A stretch of 64,000 nt of DNA from Bacillota bacterium (GTDB lineage Bacteria; Bacillota; Clostridia; TANB77; CAG-465), in contig JAEYPQ010000023.1 of the NCBI GenBank assembly GCA_023410645.1, forward strand, positions 73,239 to 137,238. The letters are read 5' to 3'. The position numbers were made by a program, and so were the translations under genes. Each line of letters starts with the position of its first letter. Position 1 is the first letter of the stretch. Under the pieces are notes generated by a model. It saw only the letters and a list, made by a program, of their open reading frames with translations. It did no database searches and was not told where the DNA came from. This document shows positions 17,606-24,764 of this stretch, one piece after another.

Positions 17606-18286
17606 ATGAGTATATTTAAAATTAAAGACTTATGTTATTCATATGATAATGGTAAAACAATGGTCTTGGACAATATAAATTATGAATTTGAAAAATCAAA
17701 TACTTATGCAATAACAGGTAGATCTGGAACTGGAAAAACAACATTGCTTTCATTAATGTCTGGTCTTGATAAACCAACAAGTGGAACTATACTATATAAT
17801 GATAATGATATATCAAAAATTGATGAAGATAAATATAGAAGTAAGCATATTGGTGTAGTATTTCAAAGTTTTAACTTACTGCCACATTTAACAGCACTTG
17901 AAAACGTTGTACTATCTATGGATGTATCAGGAGTGAAGATAAAAAATAAAAAAGAAACAGCTTTAAGTATATTAAATGATGTTGGACTTGATGAAGAGAA
18001 AGCAAATAGACGTGTACTTAGACTTTCTGGTGGAGAACAACAGCGTGTTGCCATTGCAAGATCATTAGCATATGATCCAGATGTAATACTTGCAGATGAA
18101 CCAACAGGTAATCTAGATAGACATACTGAAGAACAGATCATGGATATATTTAAAAAACTTGCAAGTGAAAAAGAAAAATGTGTTATCATAGTTACTCATT
18201 CACATACTGTATCAGATAATGTAAATGTAGTATATGACCTTGAAAAATATAAAAAAGGAAAAAATCTAATAGAAAAAGCTATTTAA
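17606..18286 (+). CDS. ABC transporter ATPase of the MacB/LolD type
   Basis: A 226-residue ATPase preceded by AAAGGAG. Walker A is GRSGTGKTT at about residue 39. The Q-loop lies in [17 protein letters not shown], the signature is [16 protein letters not shown], and Walker B is [12 protein letters not shown], followed by the H-loop VTHSH. The NLD after Walker B and the short length match the family that powers MacB/FtsX-type permeases. It forms a two-gene operon with the upstream permease. Confidence 0.95.
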   Translation: MSIFKIKDLCYSYDNGKTMVLDNINYEFEKSNTYAITGRSGTGKTTLLSLMSGLDKPTSGTILYNDNDISKIDEDKYRSKHIGVVFQSFNLLPHLTALENVVLSMDVSGVKIKNKKETALSILNDVGLDEEKANRRVLRLSGGEQQRVAIARSLAYDPDVILADEPTGNLDRHTEEQIMDIFKKLASEKEKCVIIVTHSHTVSDNVNVVYDLEKYKKGKNLIEKAI

Positions 18287-18299
18287 ATAAAAAAGAATA

Positions 18300-18527
18300 T
18301 TTCTAATTTGTACAAATTATATATACGTAAAGGGGGTGATTTATGATATAGGGGTAAAAAACTAACAAAACATACTAAAATAATACGATTATTGTTTAGA
18401 AAAAGAGAAATAAAAATATATATATTAAAAAATTCCTATACATAACATATATAATTCTCTTTTTCGATAAGATTAAAAACGGATAATTCCATATGCCTAA
18501 AAGAGAAGTTAATTTATTAACTTCTCT
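18300..18527 (+). ncRNA. Candidate structured RNA, no long ORF
   Basis: The 367-base gap after the ABC operon contains a GGGGGTGA that serves no long reading frame (only a 9-codon GTG frame). It also has a 10-bp stem AAAAAGAGAA/TTCTCTTTTT (18400-18409 with 18455-18464). A strong intrinsic terminator closes it: AGAGAAGTT paired with AACTTCTCT at 18502-18527, then GTTTTTTG. The order ribosome-site, hairpin, terminator suggests either a small RNA or a long untranslated tail of the ABC transcript. It matches no known RNA family that I recognise. Confidence 0.3.
18502..18527 (+). terminator. Intrinsic terminator
   Basis: Stem AGAGAAGTT (18502-18510) with AACTTCTCT (18519-18527), extended by two A-T pairs and followed by a run of six T. 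Confidence 0.8.
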
Positions 18528-18653
18528 GTTTTTTGAAGTGAAAATGGATAGAAGCTTGTATCAAATGATATAAATTTTACATAAAATATATTAAAGTATT
18601 GAAGTATTGATACTTTTTAGAAACTTTAATACGTATTTTAAGGGGGGAAAATT

Positions 18654-18827
18654 ATGTCATTTGGAGGCCATATGGGATGTTGTGGAAGTTCATGTTGTTG
18701 TCAAAAGAAAGTAGAACCAATGTGTTGTTGCAAAAAAGAAGAAAAACATGAATTTGAGTGCAAATTAATGTGTAAACCAATGGAAGAGAAAAAAGATTGT
18801 GGTTGCGGTTGCGGAAGAAAATTCTAA
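18654..18827 (+). CDS. Cysteine-rich small protein (57 aa)
   Basis: ATG at 18654 with AGGGGGG seven bases upstream. The 57-residue product has 13 cysteines, grouped as HMGCCGSSCCC, MCCCKK, ECKLMC and CGCGCG, separated by Lys/Glu-rich stretches. There is no signal peptide or membrane segment. The pattern suits a metal-binding (metallothionein-like) role or a modified-peptide precursor. No radical-SAM or other maturation gene is adjacent, so I lean to metal binding, as inference only. It is preceded by a structured leader (hairpins near 18590-18630) and followed by a terminator. Confidence 0.6.
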   Translation: MSFGGHMGCCGSSCCCQKKVEPMCCCKKEEKHEFECKLMCKPMEEKKDCGCGCGRKF

Positions 18828-18862
18828 AATCATATTAAAATAACTACTATTTATTTTCAAAA

Positions 18863-18884
18863 AGAAAAGCTTTTTAGCTTTTCT
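18863..18884 (+). terminator. Terminator of the cysteine-rich gene
   Basis: A perfect 9-bp stem AGAAAAGCT/AGCTTTTCT with a TTTT loop, 35 bases after the stop. A second, imperfect hairpin with a T run lies at about 18949-18984. Confidence 0.7.
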
Positions 18885-19100
18885 CTACATAGCATAATTG
18901 TTAAATATAAAATTCTTATATGATATTTTTTTCCGCTTTATTATTAGAATTGTAAACAAATAATTTGTTACAGTTCTTTTTTTATAAAAAAAGAATAATT
19001 ATATGCATAATTTTTAAACTTATGCATATAAATTAATAAGGTAAAATATTATTTAGTATAGTAACAGTTTAACTACACATTTAATCAAAGGAGGAAAATT

Positions 19101-19808
19101 ATGAAAATAAAGGTACTAAGTATAGTTAATTTTGGTGCTATAACAATGTTATTAATTACTATATTATACACACTTAATAAGATTTTAAGTCTTTTTTCTA
19201 CTGAAAATGATTATAATGATTTAAGGGAGAATATAATAAGAATTTTCATTCTTTTTACTATCTTTGCAATTATAAGCTTATCGACTTTCTTTTATTGCAT
19301 TTTTAAACATATATTAAAAAAAGAAAAAGATAAATTTTGCATAGATGGTCAAACCAAATTTTTTAATAAGCCAAGAATGTGGCAGGATATTGAAAGCATA
19401 TCTAGTAAAGGAATAGCATTTAGTGTAATATATATGGATATTGATAACCTAAAAAAAATAAATGATGAATATGGCCATATGGCTGGTGACAAGTTAATAG
19501 AAAAATTTACATTTAATATACTGAAAATAAATAATAAAGCTTTATGCTACCGGTTTGGTGGAGATGAGTTCATAGTAATTGTTAAAGAAAAAGATTTAGA
19601 TTTTGATAATTACATAAATGAGATACTCAAAATTAATAATATAGTTTTTGATATTATTGATGAATGTACTGGTAAAAAAGTAATTATTAATATTGAATTT
19701 TCAATGGGAATATCAAATACACTTAAAGATGGATATGATCCTAAAACACTTATTGAACTTGCAGATGAAAGAATGTACTCAGACAAGAAAAAAAGAAAAC
19801 AAATGTGA
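19101..19808 (+). CDS. Membrane GGDEF diguanylate cyclase
   Basis: A 235-residue protein; ATG preceded by AAAGGAGG. Two hydrophobic segments (about residues 8-30 and 45-70) are followed by a GGDEF domain. Substrate and metal residues are seen in YMDIDNLKKINDEYGHMAGD, and the active site in RFGGDEFIVIV at about 150-160. The C-terminus SMGISNTL...LADERMYSDKK is typical. The motif is intact, so it probably makes c-di-GMP. No RxxD inhibitory site was noticed. It is short and has no recognisable sensor domain beyond the membrane part. Confidence 0.9.
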   Translation: MKIKVLSIVNFGAITMLLITILYTLNKILSLFSTENDYNDLRENIIRIFILFTIFAIISLSTFFYCIFKHILKKEKDKFCIDGQTKFFNKPRMWQDIESISSKGIAFSVIYMDIDNLKKINDEYGHMAGDKLIEKFTFNILKINNKALCYRFGGDEFIVIVKEKDLDFDNYINEILKINNIVFDIIDECTGKKVIINIEFSMGISNTLKDGYDPKTLIELADERMYSDKKKRKQM

Positions 19809-19886
19809 TATCAGTATGATCATATTTGTTTTTCTTTTATATAATAAAAAAATTTATATAAAATTAAAAATATTTTAATATTTTTA

Positions 19887-19915
19887 TTGACAAAAGTATT
19901 TAATTGATATAAAAT
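19887..19915 (+). promoter_or_regulatory. Promoter of the perR-rbr-dfx operon
   Basis: TTGACA at 19887-19892 and TAAAAT at 19910-19915 with a 17-base spacer. The operator begins five bases downstream. Confidence 0.8.
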
Positions 19916-19920
19916 ATAGA

Positions 19921-19941
19921 AAATAGTAATTATTACTATTT
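19921..19941 (+). promoter_or_regulatory. PerR/Fur-type operator
   Basis: A perfect 21-base palindrome: AAATAGTAAT, one central base, then its exact complement. The core TAGTAAT-N-ATTACTA has the 7-1-7 spacing of PerR and Fur boxes. It covers the expected transcription start of the Fur-family gene, so the regulator probably represses its own operon. Confidence 0.75.
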
Positions 19942-19955
19942 TGGAGTATGGTATT

Positions 19956-20330
19956 ATGAAGTATTCAAAACAACGCGATAAAATTTTAAATTATGTTAGA
20001 TCTGTAAAATGTCATCCTACTGCTGAAGAAGTATATAACGAAGTAAGAGAGGAATTACCTAATATTAGTTTAGGGACAGTTTATAGAAATCTAGACTTAT
20101 TATCTGAATCAGGTGATATAAGAAGGATAAAAATTGCTAATTCTAAGGATAGATTTGATGGTGATTTGTGCAATCATTATCATGCAGTGTGTGTTAAGTG
20201 TGGCTCTGTTCAAGATATATTCACTGATTACTTTTCATCTATAAATGATGAAATTGAAAATAAATTAAATTGTAAAGTTTTATCTCATGATGTTATTTTT
20301 AATACTATATGCCAACATTGTAAAAATTAA
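19956..20330 (+). CDS. Fur-family peroxide-type regulator
   Basis: A 124-residue Fur-family repressor, starting at the ATG at 19956 behind TTGGAG; an upstream TTG in frame would overlap the operator. The winged helix contains [27 protein letters not shown]. The regulatory metal site is around CNHYHAVC. The structural zinc site is the two CxxC pairs CVKCG and CQHC. Its downstream partners are rubrerythrin and superoxide reductase, which argues for PerR rather than Fur or Zur. Peroxide would release it from the palindrome just upstream. Confidence 0.88.
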   Translation: MKYSKQRDKILNYVRSVKCHPTAEEVYNEVREELPNISLGTVYRNLDLLSESGDIRRIKIANSKDRFDGDLCNHYHAVCVKCGSVQDIFTDYFSSINDEIENKLNCKVLSHDVIFNTICQHCKN

Positions 20331-20344
20331 AGGAGGATATTATA

Positions 20345-20884
20345 ATGGAATTTAAAGGATCTAAAACAGAGGCTAATTTAATGGCTGCATTTGCAGGAGA
20401 GTCTCAAGCAAGAAATAAGTATACTTATTATGCTTCAAAAGCTAAAAAAGAAGGTTATGAACAAATCGCTTCTATATTTGAAGAAACAGCTAATAATGAA
20501 AAAGAACATGCTAAAATATGGTTTAAACTTTTACATGATGGAGATATACCATCAACAAAAGAAAATTTAAAAGATGCTGCAAATGGTGAAAATTATGAGT
20601 GGACAGATATGTATGCTGGATTTGCAAAAACAGCAAAAGAAGAAGGGTTTGATCATATTGCATTTCTTTTTGAATCAGTTGGTAAAATAGAAAAAGAACA
20701 TGAAGAAAGATATGAAAAGCTTCTTGAAAGATTAAATGCTGGTGAAGTTTTTGTAAAAGGAGATGTAACTATTTGGAAATGTAGAAACTGTGGACACATA
20801 CATATAGCAGTTGGTGCTCCTGAAATATGTCCAGTATGTTCTCACCCAAAAAGCTATTTTGAAGTAAAAGCTGAGAATTATTAA
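20345..20884 (+). CDS. rbr: Rubrerythrin
   Basis: A 179-residue NADH-peroxidase-type protein that removes hydrogen peroxide in anaerobes. The N-terminal ferritin-like diiron domain shows [22 protein letters not shown] and the second pair [14 protein letters not shown]. The C-terminal rubredoxin-like iron site is CRNCGHIH and [11 protein letters not shown]. An AAAGGAGG site precedes it, 14 bases after the regulator. It is the middle gene of the oxygen-defence operon. Confidence 0.96.
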   Translation: MEFKGSKTEANLMAAFAGESQARNKYTYYASKAKKEGYEQIASIFEETANNEKEHAKIWFKLLHDGDIPSTKENLKDAANGENYEWTDMYAGFAKTAKEEGFDHIAFLFESVGKIEKEHEERYEKLLERLNAGEVFVKGDVTIWKCRNCGHIHIAVGAPEICPVCSHPKSYFEVKAENY

Positions 20885-20903
20885 TATATAGTGGAGGGAT
20901 AAT

Positions 20904-21293
20904 ATGGGAAATTTTGAATTATACATTTGTGAAAAATGTGGAAATATTATTGAAGTTGTAAATAAAGGAGATATTGATGTAGTTTGTTGTGGTAGTAATG
21001 CAAAAAAATTAGTACCAAATACTGTAGATGCTGCTTTTGAAAAACATGTACCAGTTGGAACTTTAAATGAATCATTATTAGAAATAAAAGTTGGAAGCGT
21101 TGAGCATCCAATGACAAATGAACATTATATACAATCAATATATGCAGTTACAGATACTGGTGTTGTATATAGAAAATATTTAAATCCTGGTGATAAACCA
21201 GCTGCTACATTCAATATTTTAGATGCAAAGAAAGTCGATATGTATGCATATTGTAATTTACATGGATTATGGAAGGCAACAATTGAAATATAA
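20904..21293 (+). CDS. Desulfoferrodoxin (superoxide reductase)
   Basis: A 129-residue protein reducing superoxide to peroxide, which rubrerythrin then removes. The N-terminal desulforedoxin centre is CEKCG with the later CCG pair. The catalytic iron ligands are in KHVPVG, EHPMTNEHYI and the C-terminal YCNLHGLWKA (Cys and His). Both iron centres are intact, so this is the two-centre class. It lies 19 bases after rbr with its own GGAGGG. Confidence 0.96.
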   Translation: MGNFELYICEKCGNIIEVVNKGDIDVVCCGSNAKKLVPNTVDAAFEKHVPVGTLNESLLEIKVGSVEHPMTNEHYIQSIYAVTDTGVVYRKYLNPGDKPAATFNILDAKKVDMYAYCNLHGLWKATIEI

Positions 21294-21312
21294 AATATAT
21301 ATGTAATTATTT

Positions 21313-21344
21313 AAATTAGATGATAAGTTTTTATCATCTAATTT
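21313..21344 (+). terminator. Terminator of the perR-rbr-dfx operon
   Basis: A perfect 14-bp stem (AAATTAGATGATAA with its complement), a GTTT loop and a following T-rich tract. Confidence 0.85.
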
Positions 21345-21431
21345 ATTTTGTAAATAAATATTATGTAAAATTAATCATTAATACTTACTATAAAATAAAT
21401 AAAAAATATTATTGATATTTTTTGAATTTAA

Positions 21432-21460
21432 TTGCAAATAATATAAATATATGATATAAT
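21432..21460 (+). promoter_or_regulatory. Promoter of the DEAD-box helicase gene
   Basis: TTGCAA at 21432-21437 and TATAAT at 21455-21460 with a 17-base spacer. The leader of about 60 bases contains a small TGCCA/TGGCA hairpin before the ribosome site. Confidence 0.7.
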
Positions 21461-21528
21461 ATTATAGTTGTAAATTATGTTGCCATTTGTCCTCTGGCAA
21501 GCTAATATTGCAGCCAAAAGGAGAAAAA

Positions 21529-23211
21529 ATGGAAGAAATAAAAAAGTTCAGTGAAATGAACATAAGAAAAGAAATTAAAAGTGCAATTGAAAAAATGGGA
21601 TTTGAAGAAGCAACTCCTATTCAGGCACAAGCAATACCAGCAATAATGTCAGGTCGTGACTTTATTGGAATTGCACAAACAGGTACTGGTAAGACATGTG
21701 CATTTGGAATACCAGCAATAGAAAAAGTTGATACAAAAAATGACTCTGTACAGATATTAATACTCTGCCCAACAAGAGAACTTGTAATACAAACTGGAGA
21801 AGAGTTACAATCTTTAGCTTCAAATATAAAAGGATTACAATTAACAACAATATATGGTGGCCAACAAATTGATAGACAAATAGTTGCGTTAAAGAAAAAA
21901 CCACAAATTATTATAGGTACACCTGGAAGAATAATGGATCACATGAGAAGAAGAACTATTAAATTTGATAATATATCAATGATAGTTCTTGATGAAGCAG
22001 ATGAAATGCTAAATATGGGATTTAGAGAAGACTTAGATATAATATTAGAAAAAGCAAATGTAGATAGACAAACAGTTCTTTTATCTGCAACTATGTCTAA
22101 GGATATCATGAATATTACTAAAAAATATCAAAAATCAGATGCCCTTAAAATTGAAATTAAGCATAAAACTTTAACTGCACCTAAAATTGAACAATTTATG
22201 GTTAATGTTGAAGAATCAAAGAAAATAGATGTACTTACAAGAATTTTAGATTCTGAAGAAATAAATTTAGCTGTAATTTTCTGTAATACTAAAAGAAAAG
22301 TTGATGAATTAGAAGAACATTTAAAAATTAGGGGATTTCAGGTTGATGCATTACATGGCGATATGAAGCAATCTCAAAGAGATATTGTAATGAGAAAATT
22401 TAGAAATGGAAAAACTAATATTCTTATAGCTACTGATGTTGCTGCACGTGGTATAGATGTTGAGGATATTGAAGTTATATTTAACTATGATATGCCGACT
22501 GATGAAGAATATTATGTACATAGAATAGGTAGAACAGGAAGAGCAGGAAAGTCTGGAAGAGCAATTACTTTTATAACTTCAAAAGAAAAATACAAATTAA
22601 AGTTTATTGAAAAATATACGAATGTTGCAATGAAACCATATGAAGTACCAACTGCTAAATTCTTAAATGAGAAGAGAACAAATAGCTTACTTGAAAAAAT
22701 AGCAAGTGAAATAAATTCTAATGATCTTACAGAAGAAATATCAATAATTGAAAATTATTTAACAACTTCTGATGTATCTACAATAGATTTTGCAGCAATG
22801 CTTTTAAAAATGAAGTTGGATAAAAATAAATTAAGTGCTTCTGATGATGTTAGTACAGCAAGAAATAATTCAAAAAGTGATAGTGTAAGATTATTTATTA
22901 CTTTAGGTAAAATGGATAATTTAAAAAGAGGAGATTTAAAAGATTTAGTTGTAAAAGAATCTGATATATCAAAATCAGATATATATGATGCAGAAGTTTT
23001 AGATAAATTTTCTTTTGTCACTACTAATGAAGAGGCAGCTCAAAAAATTATAAAAGGATTAAATGAAACTAAATATAATGGAAGACGTGTTGCAGTTGAA
23101 ATATCAACAGGTGAACCATCAGTATCTAGTAGAAGAAAAAGAGAAGATAATTTTAAAAGAAAACCAGAGAATTCAAAAAAGAAATCTAATAATTTTAGAA
23201 AAAGAAAATAA
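21529..23211 (+). CDS. DEAD-box ATP-dependent RNA helicase (CshA/DeaD-like)
   Basis: A 560-residue helicase. Start ATG at 21529 follows AAAAGGAG; the in-frame TTG at 21487 lies in the leader hairpin. Motifs in order: Q motif ATPIQAQAIP, Walker A AQTGTGKT, PTRELV, TPGR, DEAD in VLDEADEML, SAT, IATDVAARGIDV and HRIGRTGRAG. A DbpA-type RNA-binding domain covers about residues 460-535. A basic tail rich in Lys/Arg/Asn follows. Likely acts in ribosome assembly and mRNA turnover, as CshA and DeaD do. Confidence 0.95.
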   Translation: MEEIKKFSEMNIRKEIKSAIEKMGFEEATPIQAQAIPAIMSGRDFIGIAQTGTGKTCAFGIPAIEKVDTKNDSVQILILCPTRELVIQTGEELQSLASNIKGLQLTTIYGGQQIDRQIVALKKKPQIIIGTPGRIMDHMRRRTIKFDNISMIVLDEADEMLNMGFREDLDIILEKANVDRQTVLLSATMSKDIMNITKKYQKSDALKIEIKHKTLTAPKIEQFMVNVEESKKIDVLTRILDSEEINLAVIFCNTKRKVDELEEHLKIRGFQVDALHGDMKQSQRDIVMRKFRNGKTNILIATDVAARGIDVEDIEVIFNYDMPTDEEYYVHRIGRTGRAGKSGRAITFITSKEKYKLKFIEKYTNVAMKPYEVPTAKFLNEKRTNSLLEKIASEINSNDLTEEISIIENYLTTSDVSTIDFAAMLLKMKLDKNKLSASDDVSTARNNSKSDSVRLFITLGKMDNLKRGDLKDLVVKESDISKSDIYDAEVLDKFSFVTTNEEAAQKIIKGLNETKYNGRRVAVEISTGEPSVSSRRKREDNFKRKPENSKKKSNNFRKRK

Positions 23212-23216
23212 AGTAA

Positions 23217-23241
23217 AAAGGCTGCAATTGTTGCAGCCTTT
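23217..23241. terminator. Terminator after the helicase gene
   Basis: An 11-bp perfect stem AAAGGCTGCAA with its complement and a TTG loop, followed by TTTTT. The convergent membrane gene ends 13 bases further. Confidence 0.9.
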
Positions 23242-23253
23242 TTTTCATAAGAT

Positions 23254-23532
23254 TCATATAAGTATAAAATAAATTATAACAAAAGTTATTAGTTTTAATA
23301 CATCTCCAACTGTAACTTTTATATAGGTATTGATAAATTCAACTATACAAGCTAAAATTATTAAAAAAGTAAAAATAATCATAAATAAACAGAAAAATAA
23401 TAATGTTATTTGACTAAAAACATTAAAATAATTTAATATTCTAAAAATAATTGAAAAAATAGAAATTATTAAAATAATTTTATAAAGATATTTTCTTATT
23501 GATCCAATAAATGCAATAATTTTTTCTTTCAT
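23254..23532 (-). CDS. Small membrane protein (92 aa)
   Basis: Start ATG at 23532 follows GAGGAGGATA. The product has a short Lys-rich N-terminus and about three hydrophobic segments (residues about 18-38, 45-68, 75-92), with few charges between them. Not recognised. Two other minus-strand genes of similar size and start context follow at 24039 and 24380, but the sequences show no convincing similarity by eye. Confidence 0.5.
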   Translation of the reverse strand: MKEKIIAFIGSIRKYLYKIILIISIFSIIFRILNYFNVFSQITLLFFCLFMIIFTFLIILACIVEFINTYIKVTVGDVLKLITFVIIYFILI

Positions 23533-23698
23533 AGTATCCTCCTCATAATTTAATAAAATCATAAATAAACTCTAAAAACATTTAGAATATTATATAATAG
23601 TTATTTTACTATGTCAAATAATTTCTTAAAAAGAAAAGTATATGTTCATGTTAAAGAGAGTAATATATGGTTAAATTGTACTAACTAATCTAAATTAA

Positions 23699-23727
23699 TT
23701 GACATAAGAATAAAAAAGTGCTATAAT
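23699..23727 (+). promoter_or_regulatory. Promoter of the 68-aa acidic membrane protein
   Basis: TTGACA at 23699-23704 and TATAAT at 23722-23727 with a 17-base spacer. Confidence 0.75.
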
Positions 23728-23784
23728 ATTTGTTGTTAGTTTTATTTGTAACCTTAGTAAATACTTTAAAGGAGGATATACAAT

Positions 23785-23991
23785 ATGAAAAATTTTTTAA
23801 AGGTGTTTATTCCAATTGTGGCAATAGCTGGAATTATAGGAATAGCATATCGGTACTTAACAAAAGATCTTGAAGATGACTTCAGCGATAATTTTGATGA
23901 TGACTTTGAAGATGATGAAGAATTTGATGCTGAAAAGTATCCAGGCGAATCGGCAGATGAATTAAAGGAAGTACTGTTAAATAATAAATAA
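23785..23991 (+). CDS. Membrane-anchored acidic small protein (68 aa)
   Basis: ATG at 23785 preceded by AAAGGAGG. Residues 4-23 are one hydrophobic segment (FLKVFIPIVAIAGIIGIAY). A highly acidic stretch follows with 17 Asp/Glu in about 30 residues (DDFSDNFDDDFEDDEEFD), then a short tail. No family recognised. It has its own promoter and terminator, so it is a genuine transcription unit. Confidence 0.65.
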   Translation: MKNFLKVFIPIVAIAGIIGIAYRYLTKDLEDDFSDNFDDDFEDDEEFDAEKYPGESADELKEVLLNNK

Positions 23992-24007
23992 TAAAAATTA
24001 TTAAAAG

Positions 24008-24037
24008 AATTCCCCAAGTAAAAAAACTTGGGGAATT
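24008..24037. terminator. Terminator between convergent small genes
   Basis: A perfect 11-bp stem AATTCCCCAAG with its complement and an A-rich loop, followed by TTTTT. Confidence 0.9.
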
Positions 24038-24038
24038 T

Positions 24039-24311
24039 TTATACATTCATAAAGTAAAAATTAGTATAAAACCAATTTGAAAGTAATATAAATGCTATAA
24101 AATACATGCAATTAAATAATCTGGTAAAAAATTTTAAATTAGAAGAAATTACTATTATAATCGAAATTACAGAAAAAATAATTAGAGTAGGAAATAGTAA
24201 TCTTTTTGTATTTAAGTTGCTCGTTACCTGCATTACTGCAAAAATTATAAATTCTAAAAGCATTAATAATTCTGTTTTCTTCCTTAAAAAATTCACTATC
24301 TTTTTCATCAT
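24039..24311 (-). CDS. Small membrane protein (90 aa)
   Basis: Start at the first of two adjacent ATGs (24311), with AGGAGGATA nine bases before it. It has three hydrophobic segments (about residues 15-32, 35-52 and 62-82) after a basic N-terminus (KKIVNFLRKK). Not recognised. It follows the 70-residue gene on the same strand with a gap of 68 bases, so the two may share a transcript. Confidence 0.5.
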   Translation of the reverse strand: MMKKIVNFLRKKTELLMLLEFIIFAVMQVTSNLNTKRLLFPTLIIFSVISIIIVISSNLKFFTRLFNCMYFIAFILLSNWFYTNFYFMNV

Positions 24312-24379
24312 AATACATATCCTCCTTAGTATATTAAATATCAAGGTTAATGGTATCTATTATGCATGTTTAGTATAAG

Positions 24380-24592
24380 TCAATAAATAAAGTACATTAA
24401 TTTGAAATAATTTTTCATAGGAGTATAATTAAATGCAGTATATAACTCAAATTCAGAAAATATTATTGTTACAAACGAATATAAAACTACTGGTATTAAT
24501 AAGTTAAATGTAGTAAAATTTGCAATAGTCAAAAGAACTAGCCCACAAACAATAATAATAAGATTAAAAATCTTATATTTTTTTTCTGCCAT
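24380..24592 (-). CDS. Small membrane protein (70 aa)
   Basis: ATG at 24592 preceded by AAAGGAGGATA. A short basic N-terminus (MAEKKYK) leads into two hydrophobic segments (residues about 8-27 and 30-45). The C-terminus is aromatic (YTPMKNYFKLMYFIY). Not recognised. It is probably the first gene of a two-gene unit with the 90-residue gene. Confidence 0.5.
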   Translation of the reverse strand: MAEKKYKIFNLIIIVCGLVLLTIANFTTFNLLIPVVLYSFVTIIFSEFELYTAFNYTPMKNYFKLMYFIY

Positions 24593-24764
24593 AGTAATAT
24601 CCTCCTTTTTTAATTAAATTTGAACGGTTACAATTTTTCATTATTATACACCCATAAACTTGTAAAGTCAAATAAATACTAAATAGATATTTTATTGACT
24701 TGATATTTTATTATATTTAAAGTATAATCTAATTATAATTTAAAACTTAAGGAGCAGTAATATA

